Below, piece after piece: positions 12,500-23,613 of a stretch of 64,000 bases of DNA. The position numbers were made by a program, and so were the translations under genes. Position 1 is the stretch's first letter, and each line of letters begins with the position of its first letter. The notes beneath the pieces are model-generated. The model did not search any database. It was not told the origin of the DNA and saw only the letters and a list, made by a program, of their open reading frames with translations. The stretch is taken from NCBI GenBank assembly GCA_030704615.1, contig CM060733.1, positions 12,462,001 through 12,526,000 of the forward strand, in the 5' to 3' direction. This DNA is from Takakia lepidozioides (lineage: Eukaryota; Streptophyta; Takakiopsida; Takakiales; Takakiaceae).

Positions 12500-13333
12500 C
12501 GTCACCGTCACCGTCACTCAAATTTCTCCCTCCTCTCTAGTGCTTAGAATTCAAGTGTTAAATCAAATCTCATGCTCTGGATTCTGTTTCCGACGCCGGG
12601 TCATTCACATGCATCATTCTCCCCTCTACAACTTCTTGACCTGCTTGAGTTGTCGGCTCCGATTAGATGACCGTTTTGGCTCCTGTTTCTACGCCTTCAT
12701 CTTCGTGGAGTCCGACACGCTTTTGACTAATCTCGAGCAGTGTTCCAACTCCATCTCGCTGGAAAGAACCAGTGCACCTATCTACCTGAAATAATTACCT
12801 CCAAGCAAGCAATCACGAACACATCTGAGGCATGTAAGCCATGGAGAGTGCATGACCTAGTGCTGCATCATTCTTGCCACACAAGCGGTGTACATAGAAG
12901 GGTAGGTAGAGAGAGCTTCACACGATCGCTACAGCAGCACCCTACGTACCTCACCTAACAACACATTTGTCTGCTATGTACCCAGTCCTTGCACTTCATT
13001 CCAGCATCATCATCACAGCAACACGCATCGCGCTGCGGTCCTCAGCAAGTCTTGAAAGACTAGTTATCCATCAAATACAAGACTGAGAGACACAGCTCGC
13101 ACAATCGTCACTAGCCTGCTTCTGTTCACTACTAAGTAGACCCAGGAACGCAAGCAGGCTAAGTACTTGTGGTGTCCTCCTCCTTTTTTCTTTTTTTCTT
13201 TTTTCTTTTTTTTCTAAAGAAAGGAGACCTTTTCAAAATCAAATAAATATTTCAGAATAAAGTTAACCAGGGCTCAAACTTGTTTCAAACCCTGTTGACC
13301 CAAAATATATATATATATATATATATAAAATAA
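12500..13333. other. Upstream region of the DUF3598-like gene; simple repeats
   Basis: 5' flank of the - strand gene. Contains pyrimidine tracts near 13180-13215 and an (AT)n run at about 13305-13326. No TATA box or coding exon could be assigned with confidence. Confidence 0.35.
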
Positions 13334-13509
13334 AGGTTCACAAAAAGGTGGTTATTTTTTCCACCTTTTTGTGAACCTCCTCCTAAGTTACTAAGCCAAA
13401 GTTTTTTTCTTTTTTTAAATTAAGAAAGGGTACGGAGGCCCTTTTAATCAAATTAATAAAATAGAGGTTCACAAAAAGGTGGTTATTTTTTCCAACTTTT
13501 TGTGAACCT
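13334..13509. repeat. Two tandem foldbacks
   Basis: Two hairpins sit 131 bp apart: arms 13334-13351/13361-13378 (perfect, 18 nt) and 13465-13482/13492-13509 (one mismatch), both with a TTATTTTTT loop. The flanks CTCCTCCTAAGTTACT and the following T-rich stretch are repeated too, so the whole foldback unit was tandemly duplicated. Confidence 0.85.
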
Positions 13510-13579
13510 CCTCCTAAGTTACTTCTAACTTGCCGAAGTTTTCTTTCTTTTTTTATAAAAAATTAAGAAAGGGACCAAC

Positions 13580-13735
13580 AATCAGTAGCTCAGTTGGTGA
13601 GTGCACTGAGTGTCACCCAGATGATTCTGGGGTCAAATCCTGCTACTTGACGGGTGGCAAGAGCGTTGGTCTCACGAACCCCCCCCCCCCAACTTCCCCT
13701 CCCGGCTGTTTCCCTTATTTTACAAAAAAAAAAAG
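13580..13735 (+). mobile_element. tRNA-derived SINE
   Basis: A-box-like TAGCTCAGTTGG (13586-13597) and B-box-like GGGGTCAAATCC (13629-13640) have tRNA spacing and match RNA polymerase III internal promoters. The 5' half resembles a tRNA but lacks a full cloverleaf acceptor stem. A poly-C run (about 13680-13690) and an A-rich tail (about 13724-13735) follow. A related element lies at 36270-36430. Confidence 0.65.
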
Positions 13736-14093
13736 GTCAAATTAATAATAAAAGAAGTGTCACATTAGTGGAAAAAATGACCACTTTCAAGGGCCGTGAA
13801 GGCTTACTGGGGGGAAACTTCCCCGTGACTCTAGCAAACTCGCTAGCTAAACCGAGCAGGGAGAGAGACGAGCTATGGTGGCAGAAGGCAAAGTGAGGAG
13901 AGGTGCAGGTTCTGTGGAGGGGTCTTGCAAGAGAATCTGACAAGAGCCTAGAGGAGAGAGAGAGAGAATTAGTAACAAAGTGTCGCAATGCTGAATCAGT
14001 AAGTGCCATGAGCTGGAGCCACACATCAGGAAGAAGTGGGCGAATGCAGGGGTGGTGACAGTATCAGCAGAAGAACTTGGAGGTACTAGAATT

Positions 14094-15550
14094 TCAAGTG
14101 CGCTTTAGATTTAGGATCTCTAGCTCGTTTGTGACGCCAGTTGAATTCAGTCTCCTCCCCATCACCGGGGGACTTCCCTTTGAGCGGGGATGGATTCTTG
14201 CCATTGAATACGTAAGTTGGAAAGACGGGTTCTGACAGGTCACCTTTACCCCAGGGTGTTGGTGAAATCTTGGAGCAGCTTCCTCCCCCTGCCCTCTAAA
14301 GTTCTGGGAATAGCTGCACATACAACTCCCCATGCCTTCCTCCCCTCAGTACGCAGATCCAGGTAAGTATGAAACAGAATTGATCTGCCGCTGGGGGGCT
14401 TACCCTCGAAAACCCAAGCACATCTAACTTTCCACAAATTCCATAACGTAAGGGCTCTTAGTGCCGCGCAGACAGGATAAGAAGAGGGAGGATGGCCAGG
14501 CAAACAGTTGAGAAGCAGCAGGGAGGAGGGTGGTGGGGAGGGGAGAGAGGCCCAATGTGAGTAGAAAGTTAAGACCACTCGCCACACCCTAAAAGCCACA
14601 TGACAGGATATCAGGCAGTGCTCTATCGATTCTGGTTCAGTTTGACAGACAATGCAGGTAGGCTGATCTTCATGCTTGGCTTGTCTGACTGGAAAAACCC
14701 TGTGTGCCACTTTCCAAAGAAAGGCTGAGACCTTTGTGGCACGATCTTTTCTCTATATATCCTTCCAGATAGCATCCCAGTTCTTTTGTGTGAGCTTGTG
14801 GTTATCCCATGTTGATCTCTATTTTCGACGGAATGAGCGAGCTGGGTTGAGAATGGAGTAGCCCATCTTTACCGAATAAGCAAAGAAGGGGGAGTGTTTA
14901 GCATCCATCCACCTCCACTCTCCTGGATCAAACTGGAGATCCTGCAGGGGGGCGGATAGAAACCAGTACAGAGATATATGATGAGCCCACTGGACTTCCT
15001 GGTTCATAACTGGGATTGGATTAGCATTACCTTCGTAGTCCAGCACCTGAATATGATAAAGGTATTGCATCTGCCTGTCAATGTTGCCACAAAAGGCCAG
15101 GGAGCCTTTACAGTGAGCTCTGAAATGCAGACCCCATGCCATTCCTCCAATTATAGAAAGAACCAAAATGACAGATTGTCCATCACCCTGCCGAGAGGCC
15201 ATCCAAGCTCGGGTATTGCATAGCTCATTGTTCTTTGACAGCAACGGATACATATACTATGGGATATTTGCAAGGATGGTATTCCAAGCTCTTTCCCTTC
15301 TTCCTCCCACAGCCTGAACCACTTCTGCTTGCGGAAGGAACTGCCCTTGGTTTTGCATGTTAGCAATGTGTGTAAAGCCTTCACCTTCCCAAACGGCCCA
15401 TCTTGGGGTTTGTCTTAGCAAGACTTCAGAGTCCAAGTTGTAATTGGCAAAGATTGGTTGCCGCAAGCACTCGGGTCTGTTTATTGGCATTCTCTGAAAT
15501 AGAAATTGCCAAAGTGAATGTGACCATGTGAATGCTTTTTTCTTAAACAA
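14094..15550 (-). mobile_element. Decayed LINE (non-LTR retrotransposon), 3' part
   Basis: Read on the - strand, three broken frames are collinear with the end of a plant LINE ORF2. The first is the post-polymerase region (15550-15257; RPECLRQPIFANYNL). The second is the segment before the zinc-binding region (15253-14819; WRWMDAKHSPFFAYSVKMGY). The third is the zf-RVT domain (14710-14246; CIVCQTEPESIEHCLISC, a C-x2-C-x7-H-x4-C pattern). Frameshifts between them and the missing polymerase and endonuclease domains show a 5'-truncated, dead copy. Confidence 0.75.
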
Positions 15551-15669
15551 TTTCCCTCAAAAAAATTAATGAAATTCAAGGGCTACTATGATCCCCTCAA
15601 GTTTCATTGAAATTGCTTTCCAAACAGAATTACATTAATATATATACATTGAAGGGTCGGAAGACAAGG

Positions 15670-16111
15670 CTAGACATAGGATGGGTGGGAAAGGAATGTG
15701 CGGGATTTTTTATTTATTTATAAATAAATGCGGAGAGGCCTCCGGATGCCCTTGGTTGGCCTCCAATCAAATCCCCACCCCTATCTGCGTGTGAGCCGTG
15801 CCCTCGTGCCTGTATTATAGAATGAAATATTAGAAGTTTGGATAGTGGCAAGAAAGCATGGTTGGCTTGGTAGCTTAGTGCTTTGGAGCGGGGAGCAATA
15901 ACAAGAGAGCGGGATCAGGGGAGCAACGATGTGGGAACAAAGGAGTAGGGGACTGGGAACATAGGAGTGGACCTTAGGAGGGGGCTTGAAGCACCCCGGA
16001 CAGGACAAGGGTGGGAAATTCACCGCAGGCCCACTCAGTGTCTCTCTAGCTAGCTGGAGTGATCATACCGACAAGGCTTGCACCACAAATTCACTGCCAT
16101 CCTATATCTAG
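15670..16111. mobile_element. Short non-autonomous TIR element, copy 1
   Basis: Ends are inverted repeats of about 15 bp: CTAGACATAGGATGG (15670) and CCATCCTATATCTAG (ends 16111). The interior is non-coding and rich in GGGGAGCAA-like motifs. A second copy with related ends and interior (CAAATCCCCACCCC, GGGGGAGCAATA) lies at 17239-17740 plus 30317-30486, where it is split by the CACTA element. Confidence 0.65.
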
Positions 16112-16264
16112 TGCACAACATACATACCATGGAATACAAATTAATAATTATTAAACATGGCGAGATATGAAAGAGACGAGGTTGTGTAGCATGTGCGCAC
16201 GCTCACGCCTCTCTGCGCCTGCTCACGCGAGCAGAAGAGGATATGCCACATATTCCAAGAATAT

Positions 16265-16680
16265 TCTTGGAAAAATGCTTTAGCGAAACTAAAATATGAA
16301 AGCCATGCGAAGTTGGGGCATAGGGAATTTCCCGTCAGTGCCATCTCCATCAACACTTTTCGTTGATTAATAGCTGCATATTTAACCATATGCAGTTGAC
16401 GCTCGTAGCAATCACTAATATGCGAAACTAGACATAAGTCATTTTGTCATTTTGTTCCGCCCACGAAAACATGGGTAATGACCTACCCCCAATAAGCATG
16501 TAACAATTCGTTAGCGAAATAAAACAACCTCACGTCGTCCTTACACACAAAATCAAACACAACTCATTTTGTTTCGTCCACGAAACCATTGGATAATGAC
16601 CTACGCAATGATACCTTGAAATTTCGCTAGTGAAATTCGATACCTTGATTTATTTCGATGGCGAAACCCATTATTTGCCT
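16265..16680. repeat. Cluster of short TTTCG-n-CGAAA palindromes
   Basis: Short dyads recur: TTTCGTCCACGAAA, TTTCGCTAGTGAAA, TTTCGATGGCGAAA, plus single arms such as GTTAGCGAAA. The phrases ATTTTGTTYCGYCCACGAAA and AATGACCTAC are repeated about 120 bp apart, showing a degenerate tandem duplication. No ORF. Confidence 0.5.
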
Positions 16681-17039
16681 CATTGTATCATTAAATTGTT
16701 CAATTATTGTTTGGTATTTGTGTGTTTTGGACGGTGATGGTTATTGTGGGTTTGTTTTTCCTAATGTGTTATTTTTCTGTAGGATACCAAAGCTGTAAAT
16801 ATTTGGAACTTTAGGAGCTTGTAGATATATATTAGGGGTGCCTATTTCGCATTAGGGTTTAAGGGTTTAGGGACAGAAATAGGCCAGAAATAGGCATAGA
16901 AACCCCTATTTTCGCATGTAGGAACCCTATTTGCGTGTATTCTAATTCTGTGGAAACATCGGTACCTTATTTGTCGTATTTTGCACTCACGACTCACAGG
17001 TGTGGTCACGTTATATGTACCAACCCCCAAACAACCGAC

Positions 17040-17233
17040 ATGTAGCCCAGTGGTAATGGGCACATACCACATTGGATGTGGTTGTGGTCTAGTCTGTCAT
17101 GAAGGTGTCCACCTTTCAGGTGGAAGGCACTAGCCCTTGTGGTGAAGAGACACCATAATTTACGCTCCCTTCGGGAGGCTTCTATATTTTATATTTTATA
17201 TTTTACCAACCCCCCCCCCCCCCCCCCCCCCCA
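17040..17233 (+). repeat. tRNA-like SINE candidate with poly-C end
   Basis: TAGCCCAGTGGTAA (17043-17056) resembles an A box. The B box is poor. The sequence runs through TTTATATTTTATATTTTA into a run of more than 20 C at about 17212-17232. Its layout resembles the 13580 SINE, but the call is weak. Confidence 0.35.
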
Positions 17234-17238
17234 AGATA

Positions 17239-17740
17239 CTAGATATAGGATGGGAGTTGAATGCACGCATGCCAGCCTGCCGGTACGGTCGCCGGGGCTC
17301 AATGCCCCGGAGATGGGATGCCCTTGGCGAGGCCCGCAGTCAAATCCCCACCCCCTAGCCTTGCTCTTGTGCCTGCATTAAAGAGTAAGACATTAAATTT
17401 TTGAAAGGTTGTAAGAGAATGGTGGGTAGCTTGGTGGCTGATTGTACAGATTGATGTAGTAGGAGTGTTGGGTTGAAACCTCGGCCATGGTGTGGTTGAT
17501 CTGAAATGATCAATAATTAGAAAAAAACATAAAAACATAAAAACTTTGTATCTCCAAAAAGATTCGTAGTCCTTGAAGCGGGTCTCCGCTCCATTGTTCC
17601 ATATTGTCGCTCAATGTTCCCCCGTTTCCGCTCCCCTCCGTTAGTGCTTATTACTACTCGCGCTCCCCTATTACTACCAAGGACAGGGAGCGGGGGAGCC
17701 ATAACAAAGGAGCAATAACACATGGGAGAGCGGGGGAGCA
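17239..17740. mobile_element. Short TIR element, copy 2, left part
   Basis: Begins CTAGATATAGGATGG like copy 1 at 15670 and shares its interior. It is interrupted at the ATA target site by the CACTA element and resumes at 30317. Confidence 0.6.
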
Positions 17741-17743
17741 ATA

Positions 17744-18380
17744 CACTACAACAGATGAGCGTTTTTATGACTTCATATATGACTATTTTTTCAGTCTTAT
17801 ATGTGTTCATGACTACATCACTCTGTAGTGAAAAAAACCCTGTCATAGCGACTAGTCTTTAGGACTGTGTTTTGCAAGTCATATCCATGACTGCTTGCAT
17901 GGCACCTGGAGTCCTACTGCAGAGAGGGTTGCAGTCACAACTATATGACTAATATATGACTACATTGTCTGTTGAGCGCTGCCTACATAGAGAGGCTTCA
18001 GCGGGACAGGTGCGCCACTGCGCAAGCGACACGTCATGCATTCGTCAGGGGATCATATGACTATATGTCTGCAAAGTGATGCCTACTTGGAGAGGCGACG
18101 GATGGACACGTGCGCCACTACGAATTTGACATGTCACGCCTTCTTGCCATGATCATATGACTACATGTCTGCACAGTGATGCCTACATGGAGAGGCGCTA
18201 GCGAGACACGTGTGCTATGGCAGATTTCACACGTGGTGACTACATGACTCGCTCATATGACTACAGGGATGTCTACATGGAGAGTTGTTAGCGGGACACC
18301 TGTTGCACTTGAGATGTGACATGTGGCACACAGACAAAATATATGACTAGCATATATGACTATGGATCTTTACACGTGGT
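17744..18380. repeat. CACTA left subterminal repeats
   Basis: ATATGACTA or its inverse recurs many times. A longer unit of about 90-100 bp, containing CCTACATGGAGAGGC and then GGGACACGTG-like sequence, is repeated four times (near 17983, 18081, 18180, 18269). In En/Spm such arrays bind the TNPA protein; here that role is inferred. Confidence 0.75.
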
Positions 18381-18919
18381 GAAAATATGGATAAAGAATG
18401 TCGTGTCATATACTGCCACGTGTTCTGGTTTGAGCAAGAGTGATGTCACGTGTCATCAAGATTGTTTTCCGAAATAGTTTATATTTTTAATGTTCATATT
18501 TTATTTTTTAGTTTTCATTTAATATTTAAAAGAACAGGGAGATTGCAGCCTTAGATTTTTTTTTTAATGGTATTATTTTTAATATTATTATTTAAAATAA
18601 AAGTGAATTAAATGATTTAAAATCTTCATTACATGGTGAAATTCCAACATGAAAACAGAATGGATCCCTCATGCATACTATCAACCACAAGGAGAATGAA
18701 AATAGTCAACTACAGGGCAATACAAGCCCTATAAATCACATTACAAAAATCCAAATGAGACCAATGTCCCAATGGACACCTCAAAAGCCACAAGGTCAAA
18801 AAATCCATGCCTCAAAGGCCCAGCCAAAAACAAGCAAGCCCACACATGGGCTGAATTGTTGTAGCTAGTATGTTCTAGTGCTATTAGAATCAGAACTCTG
18901 TTAAACAGTGCAATACTGA

Positions 18920-21900
18920 CTATCCCTTCCGCAGCTCCATAAGTTTCAGTAACTTTAGACTCCAAAGTGTTGTCTGGCCAACCACCTGCCTCAACTCGGT
19001 CTGTTTCCTAACACCATTCACATATGGTAGAGGGGTGTTACTGACACATGCCTCTTTGATGTACACACAGGCATAATCAAGGGGCACAACAGGGTACTCG
19101 TAACCCACCACAGCACCTTGAAGAGCAACAATCAGCCCTACTCCACATTTCTTGCGTTTGGAGTTCACATCCAACAGCCGAACCTCGTCACCCACCCTGA
19201 ACTGTGATCCCAACTCCACACAAAAAAGAACACGATGTGAAAACCCATGACATACACACGACTAGGACACTCAACATTTGCGAATTAAAGAGAGCCCCAA
19301 GGTTGGAAAAAATAAAACAAACAAGACAACGGCCTGGACTTACTCCATTTGCAGTCTCCAGTGGCTGTGAGACCTCTTTTGGGGGCTACTCGCCGGGTCG
19401 ACACTCTTGCCCCTCGTCTGTACCGGCTTGTCGACAATATCACCTTTGTTTGTCACAAGTTCCTGTGTCACAGACCAGAGAACAACCAGGAAAGCAATGA
19501 GCAAACATGAATAGTGAATAGAAACAAAATCCAAGTATGAATCAAACAAAAAAAGCCAACATGAAAAGCTGCAAAGAAAACCTAGCATTAATCAAGCAAC
19601 CGAGGAGAAGCATCCAGGAAAGCAATGCAATGAATGAACCCACAAAATTGTAGCCTCTGGAGCACTGTCAGAATGTTTGTACTTTCACAGTAGCAGTGTT
19701 GTATGGTTGTTGTCCGAAAACAGGCTGAGACTCCAAAAACTTGGGAATACTGGCAGCTTTCGATGCCTTCCACAAGAAAGGCCACAACACCTCTGTTAGA
19801 TACTCATCAGTTGGTGAATCTGGTTGCACCTTCCATGGCTCTGGAAAAATCCCACTGAAGGGAGGATTGTTTGCCGCCTTTCTTGGTGTGTCGTCAACAA
19901 GAACAGTGTCCTCATAAGTCCATTCTGGCCAGTCTGCCCACACTCTAGACAAGTTCTTGAAATATAATGGCTTTGAATCAGCTTACGGCATGGGAGGACT
20001 GGATCCTCGTCACAGTGAAGGGCATCCCACTGGAAAACCAGGTTAGTGTGGGCTGCAAAAATATAGTCCACCATTGGGAAGAAGTTGCGAGCTTGGCAAC
20101 AAGACCACACCGCCACCTCAAAATGTTCAAAACACTTTTGCAAAAAGTCATAACAGCGTGGTCTCAAAACTACCATCTTCTTGCCACACATCTTCCCCAC
20201 AAAACCTTTGGGAAGGGATGCAGGCCCATTAGCAGAATGAAAAGATTCACATAACAGACCATTTAAGTCCAGAATTAGTAAATGCTTCCTCGTTGGTCCA
20301 GGAAGTAAACTGACATTTGGCTTCAACATGTGAGCAGGAGAAATTAAAGCAACCTGCTTGTTTGTTTTGTCCCCGTCTGCATCTTCCTCCCCATTTAAAC
20401 TCCCACATACCTGCATACCAGAATCCGGTGTGCCCGGCGGCTCTGTCACCATTGCCCCCTGGACTGCTACTGCCTTTGTACGTGGCAAGGGCTGAATTTC
20501 CACGTGTACCTCACAGCTGGCCTTCCCTGTATCCTGCTGCTGCTCGGTCAAATTCAAAAGATCATCAGTGACAGGAAGACATAAGGGCTTAGAGTGAGCA
20601 CCAGTTACCGTCTGAAATTGGGATTCCAAACATTTTGATACTGTCACAGCAGACGTATCCATCGTAGATGTCACTGGTCCTGCGCCTGGTAGATTAATCC
20701 CCAATCTGGTCACAATGGCTTTCTGGTACTCAATCATACTCTGCATCTGTAATTTTAATTCTGCCATGTCACGTCCTTGTGATTCCACCAGTTTGTCCAA
20801 GCCATCCATCCTGCCAACTACTGTAGAATATGCGAGACTTCCCTCCTGCCAATCCATGAAAACTTGCCCAAGTATGAATCAAACCAAAAAAACCTAGCAT
20901 GAACAACCATTGGAAAGAAAACCCAGGCCAAAAGCCGTGAAAAAAACCCTAGCAACCTATGATGCAGCAACCACTCTAGCAAACGTGGAAAACACACTTA
21001 CCCGCCTGTCACTCCCAGCTGACAACCGTGACACTGAACCCTCTTGAATTTCATATAATGTAGGAGGGCACCCTGATAGTGTTTCCTACAAATTAATCCA
21101 TGCCACAAAAAAACCCATGCCACAAGTCAGTAAGCAATGTGAGGGCTGACTATATACACATAGCAATTCAATGAGGAACAAAATACAGAGTCGTGATGAT
21201 GCCACTTACCAAGCGTGCTTCCACCATTGCCTTCCCACCACGGCCAGTCTTGGTAGGATTCAGAATTGCACCATTTGCCTTCTTCATGTTGCCCGACACT
21301 TTGTGGAACACCTCTGTCTGCCAGTAACTTACAAGCTTGTTCCATACCTCGTCAGATACAGTAATGGGTTTCCCCTTACCACCCAACCACGCAGTGTGTG
21401 CTTCATAACGTTGGCTCTTCATTATTCTGCCAATTGTTTGTTTTAGGTGGAAGTCTTTTAACTCGTGTGGCGTATATGAAAATAGCTTAGCCAGGTGATC
21501 TCTGATTTCGTATACAACTTCATCAGGTTGGTTGTTGATGGCAAGGGAACAATCTAGCTTGCGATAAGCCTGTCCTTTAAGGGCAGCGTGCCATACATTC
21601 CGGGTCTGACCATACGGGGCTCCTTTGAGGTTCGTCAAAATCACCGTGGGAGGAAGACCTGCAGCTATTCTCTCTTCCTTGACCTTGGCAGCTTCAATTT
21701 TGGCTGAGCTATTAGCCCTCCTTAAAGCATTGGTTCTATCATTCTTTGAAACGGCACCCTCCCCTCCTTCAGAGACCTCCGTGCGCTCAGGAGAATTCAA
21801 AGCAGGATCCTGCCAAGTAGGGACTGGTGGCCATGGCTGTTGGCCAGAAGGCCGAGGACCATACTGGCCATACTGTCCATAAGCAGGAGGATATTCCGGT

Positions 21901-23488
21901 GGCCTGCCACCCCCATAGCTATTAGGGGGTGGCAAATATGGTGGAGGAGGATACTGGCCATACTGCCCATATGGAGGAGCACCATATTGACCCTGACCAT
22001 ACTGAGTGCCAGACTGTGGGTACTGAGGCATACCATAATAAGGTGGGGGTACTGGTGGCACAGAACCCACAACGTTGGGAGAGTTAGGGCCACCTCCTGC
22101 GTTCTTGTGGGCGCCATCTCCATTGCTAGCAGCAGGGATCGTGGATCCAGTGCGCTTGTGCTTGCCCTGAAAAGAAATTCCCCCAGTACAATGTGGGTGA
22201 TTACACATACATATAGGCAGCAAGCAGCAAATCCTTGAATTCAGGCAAAACAAACTGGAAGCACATATCATTTGTAAAGACAAGATTACCCAAAACTCAG
22301 TATGATCTTGGGCAGTAAATCTCCCAAATTTGATTGGCCCCAATGATGTCCTCCCAGTACATTTTTGAGCCCTCTTAGGTATGGGGTGTTCCTGAAATCC
22401 ATAGCAAGAATTCAAATGGACAAACCTGATGGGTCCATGATGAAGTATCCCTCCAAGTTTTACTGATATTCTGGGTGCATAAGTAACCCAAGTATCTCTA
22501 TAAGTAGCCATTGTAGCTTAGTACCAGGACGTTGGTTTCATGGGGCAAAGAATTTGAACACACCTGAAGTCTACATTGGCCTGACATCATGCCTTTGGCA
22601 CTTCAACTTGTCTAGTGGAAATCATTTGTGATTGTGCCTTGGCTGACCCCTGCATTGTCCAACTTCCCTGTCTTGACAGACATACCCTATCTCTTCGTGA
22701 TTTTACCAAAAACATACATAATTAGAATCATGGTCATTGTGAAGAACTATAACTCACAGACGGAGAAGGTGTTCGTAGTGTAGATGATGGGCGTTTTTGT
22801 CCTGCGACATGAGCATGGGCATGTTCTCCTCGGCTTGCCGTGGCATCCGCCGACGACGCACTCGCCTCGCACTGGCGTGGGAGGAGTGGATCGTCCTCAT
22901 CGTCCTCAGAAGAGCCCTCATGCAGAATCGTAGTCTTCATCGTCTTCAGTCTGGCACTTTGCCTTGCAGGACCTTGATCCCTAGTTTTTTCCTTCGGAGC
23001 GCGTGGCTTGCGAGGGCGATTCGCTCCCGCAAGCCTGCACAAACACCTCCATGACCTCCCTCTCAAACAATCACAAACAAATGTAAGCATACATACCCTA
23101 ATACTCTTAAGCCTACGCTGAACCACAGCCGCACCCTACCAGGACGTAATGCCTGCCCACGAATGACGGCGGACATCTCCCGCCTAATGACACACCCTCC
23201 TCAAACCTAATCGTCACTCACTGCATGTTGTTTGCCTCTCTGTTTGTACAAGTCGCAGCTACTCGCCCCCATTTGTGCTATGAAGCTTATGATCGCTGTA
23301 GGAAGGTTAGAGGATAAGGCAAATCGCAAGTTTAGTGGGTGGGTATCCAAAGTCAGGAACTAAACTCACCCATCTATCGACTGCTTGAACGTTGCTTCCA
23401 CCTCCTTTATGGCAGCAATCCGGCGCTCTCGGAACTTCTCGTACTCAGTGAGAGGGACTGTCACTTCGAAGACCTTCCGCTTCACCAT
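18920..23488 (-). CDS. TNPA-like CACTA accessory protein (Transposase_24 type)
   Basis: Exons read on the - strand: 23488-23370 (start MVKRKVFEVTVPLTEYEKF), 23034-22758 (basic and acidic patches), 22166-21210, 21085-21002, 20845 to 20411 or further, 19462-19344, 19213-18920. Exon 3 starts with a Pro/Gly/Tyr/Gln-rich region (PPYGQYGQYPPPP) and ends in a domain like plant Transposase_24 (PF03004): W-x-TE-(~8)-K-(~8)-N followed by TKTGRGGKAMVEAR. Exon 5 opens with a predicted coiled coil (MDGLDKLVESQGRDMAELKL). The last exon resembles the C-terminal domain of these proteins (FRVGDEVRLLDV). Phases agree from exon 1 through 6; the join of the last two exons does not keep frame as I read it, so a splice variant or a lesion is possible. 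Exon 5 also reads in frame into the FCP1-like segment. Confidence 0.6.
19668..20410 (-). pseudogene. Captured FCP1/NIF (HAD-type) phosphatase segment
   Basis: The frame contains LLILDLNGLLCE, the HAD motif I region, here DLNG instead of DLDG as in one plant FCP1-like family. It continues with VVLRPRCYDFLQKCFEHFEVAVWSC-type sequence (motif II region), QWDALHCDEDPVL, then after a shift of frame near 19980 YFKNLSRVWADWPEW, EDTVLVDDTPRKAANNP (motif III/IV region) and a C-terminal tail ending at 19668. The order and spacing match the FCP1 homology fold, from motif I to the natural-looking stop. The one-base frame change would cut the protein before the VLVDD motif, so it is called a pseudogene. 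It sits exactly where a TNPA intron (20410-19463) would be, with a GTATGT donor at 20410, yet it is also open in frame with TNPA exon 5. Confidence 0.7.
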
Positions 23489-23613
23489 GGACACTCAGAA
23501 ACGATACTTATAGTATACTATAGATATAGAAATAGCACATTGGCAGCTGGTGCAAAACTAGAGACAATGCACTGTGCGTAGCATGCAAAGAGGGAAGGGG
23601 TGACGTTCAAAGC
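23489..23613. promoter_or_regulatory. Divergent promoter region of TNPA-like and TNP2-like genes
   Basis: Only about 125 bp separate the start codons of the two outward-reading genes (23488 on -, 23614 on +). The strip contains an ATACTTATAGTATACTATAGATATA stretch, which is partly palindromic and TATA-like. A shared bidirectional promoter is inferred. Confidence 0.4.

Noticed and set aside
14676-15223. + strand frames at 14.7-15.2 kb as host genes
   Set aside because: They are complements of the LINE zinc-binding and linker region on the - strand.
22167-22511. N-terminal extension of the TNPA-like frame (MATYRDTW...)
   Set aside because: A strong acceptor at 22167 and phase match with exon 2 show this stretch is intron; its composition is not transposase-like.
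22490-22560. A-box-like TAGCTTAGTACC as another SINE
   Set aside because: No acceptable B box and no similarity to the other SINEs beyond a few bases.
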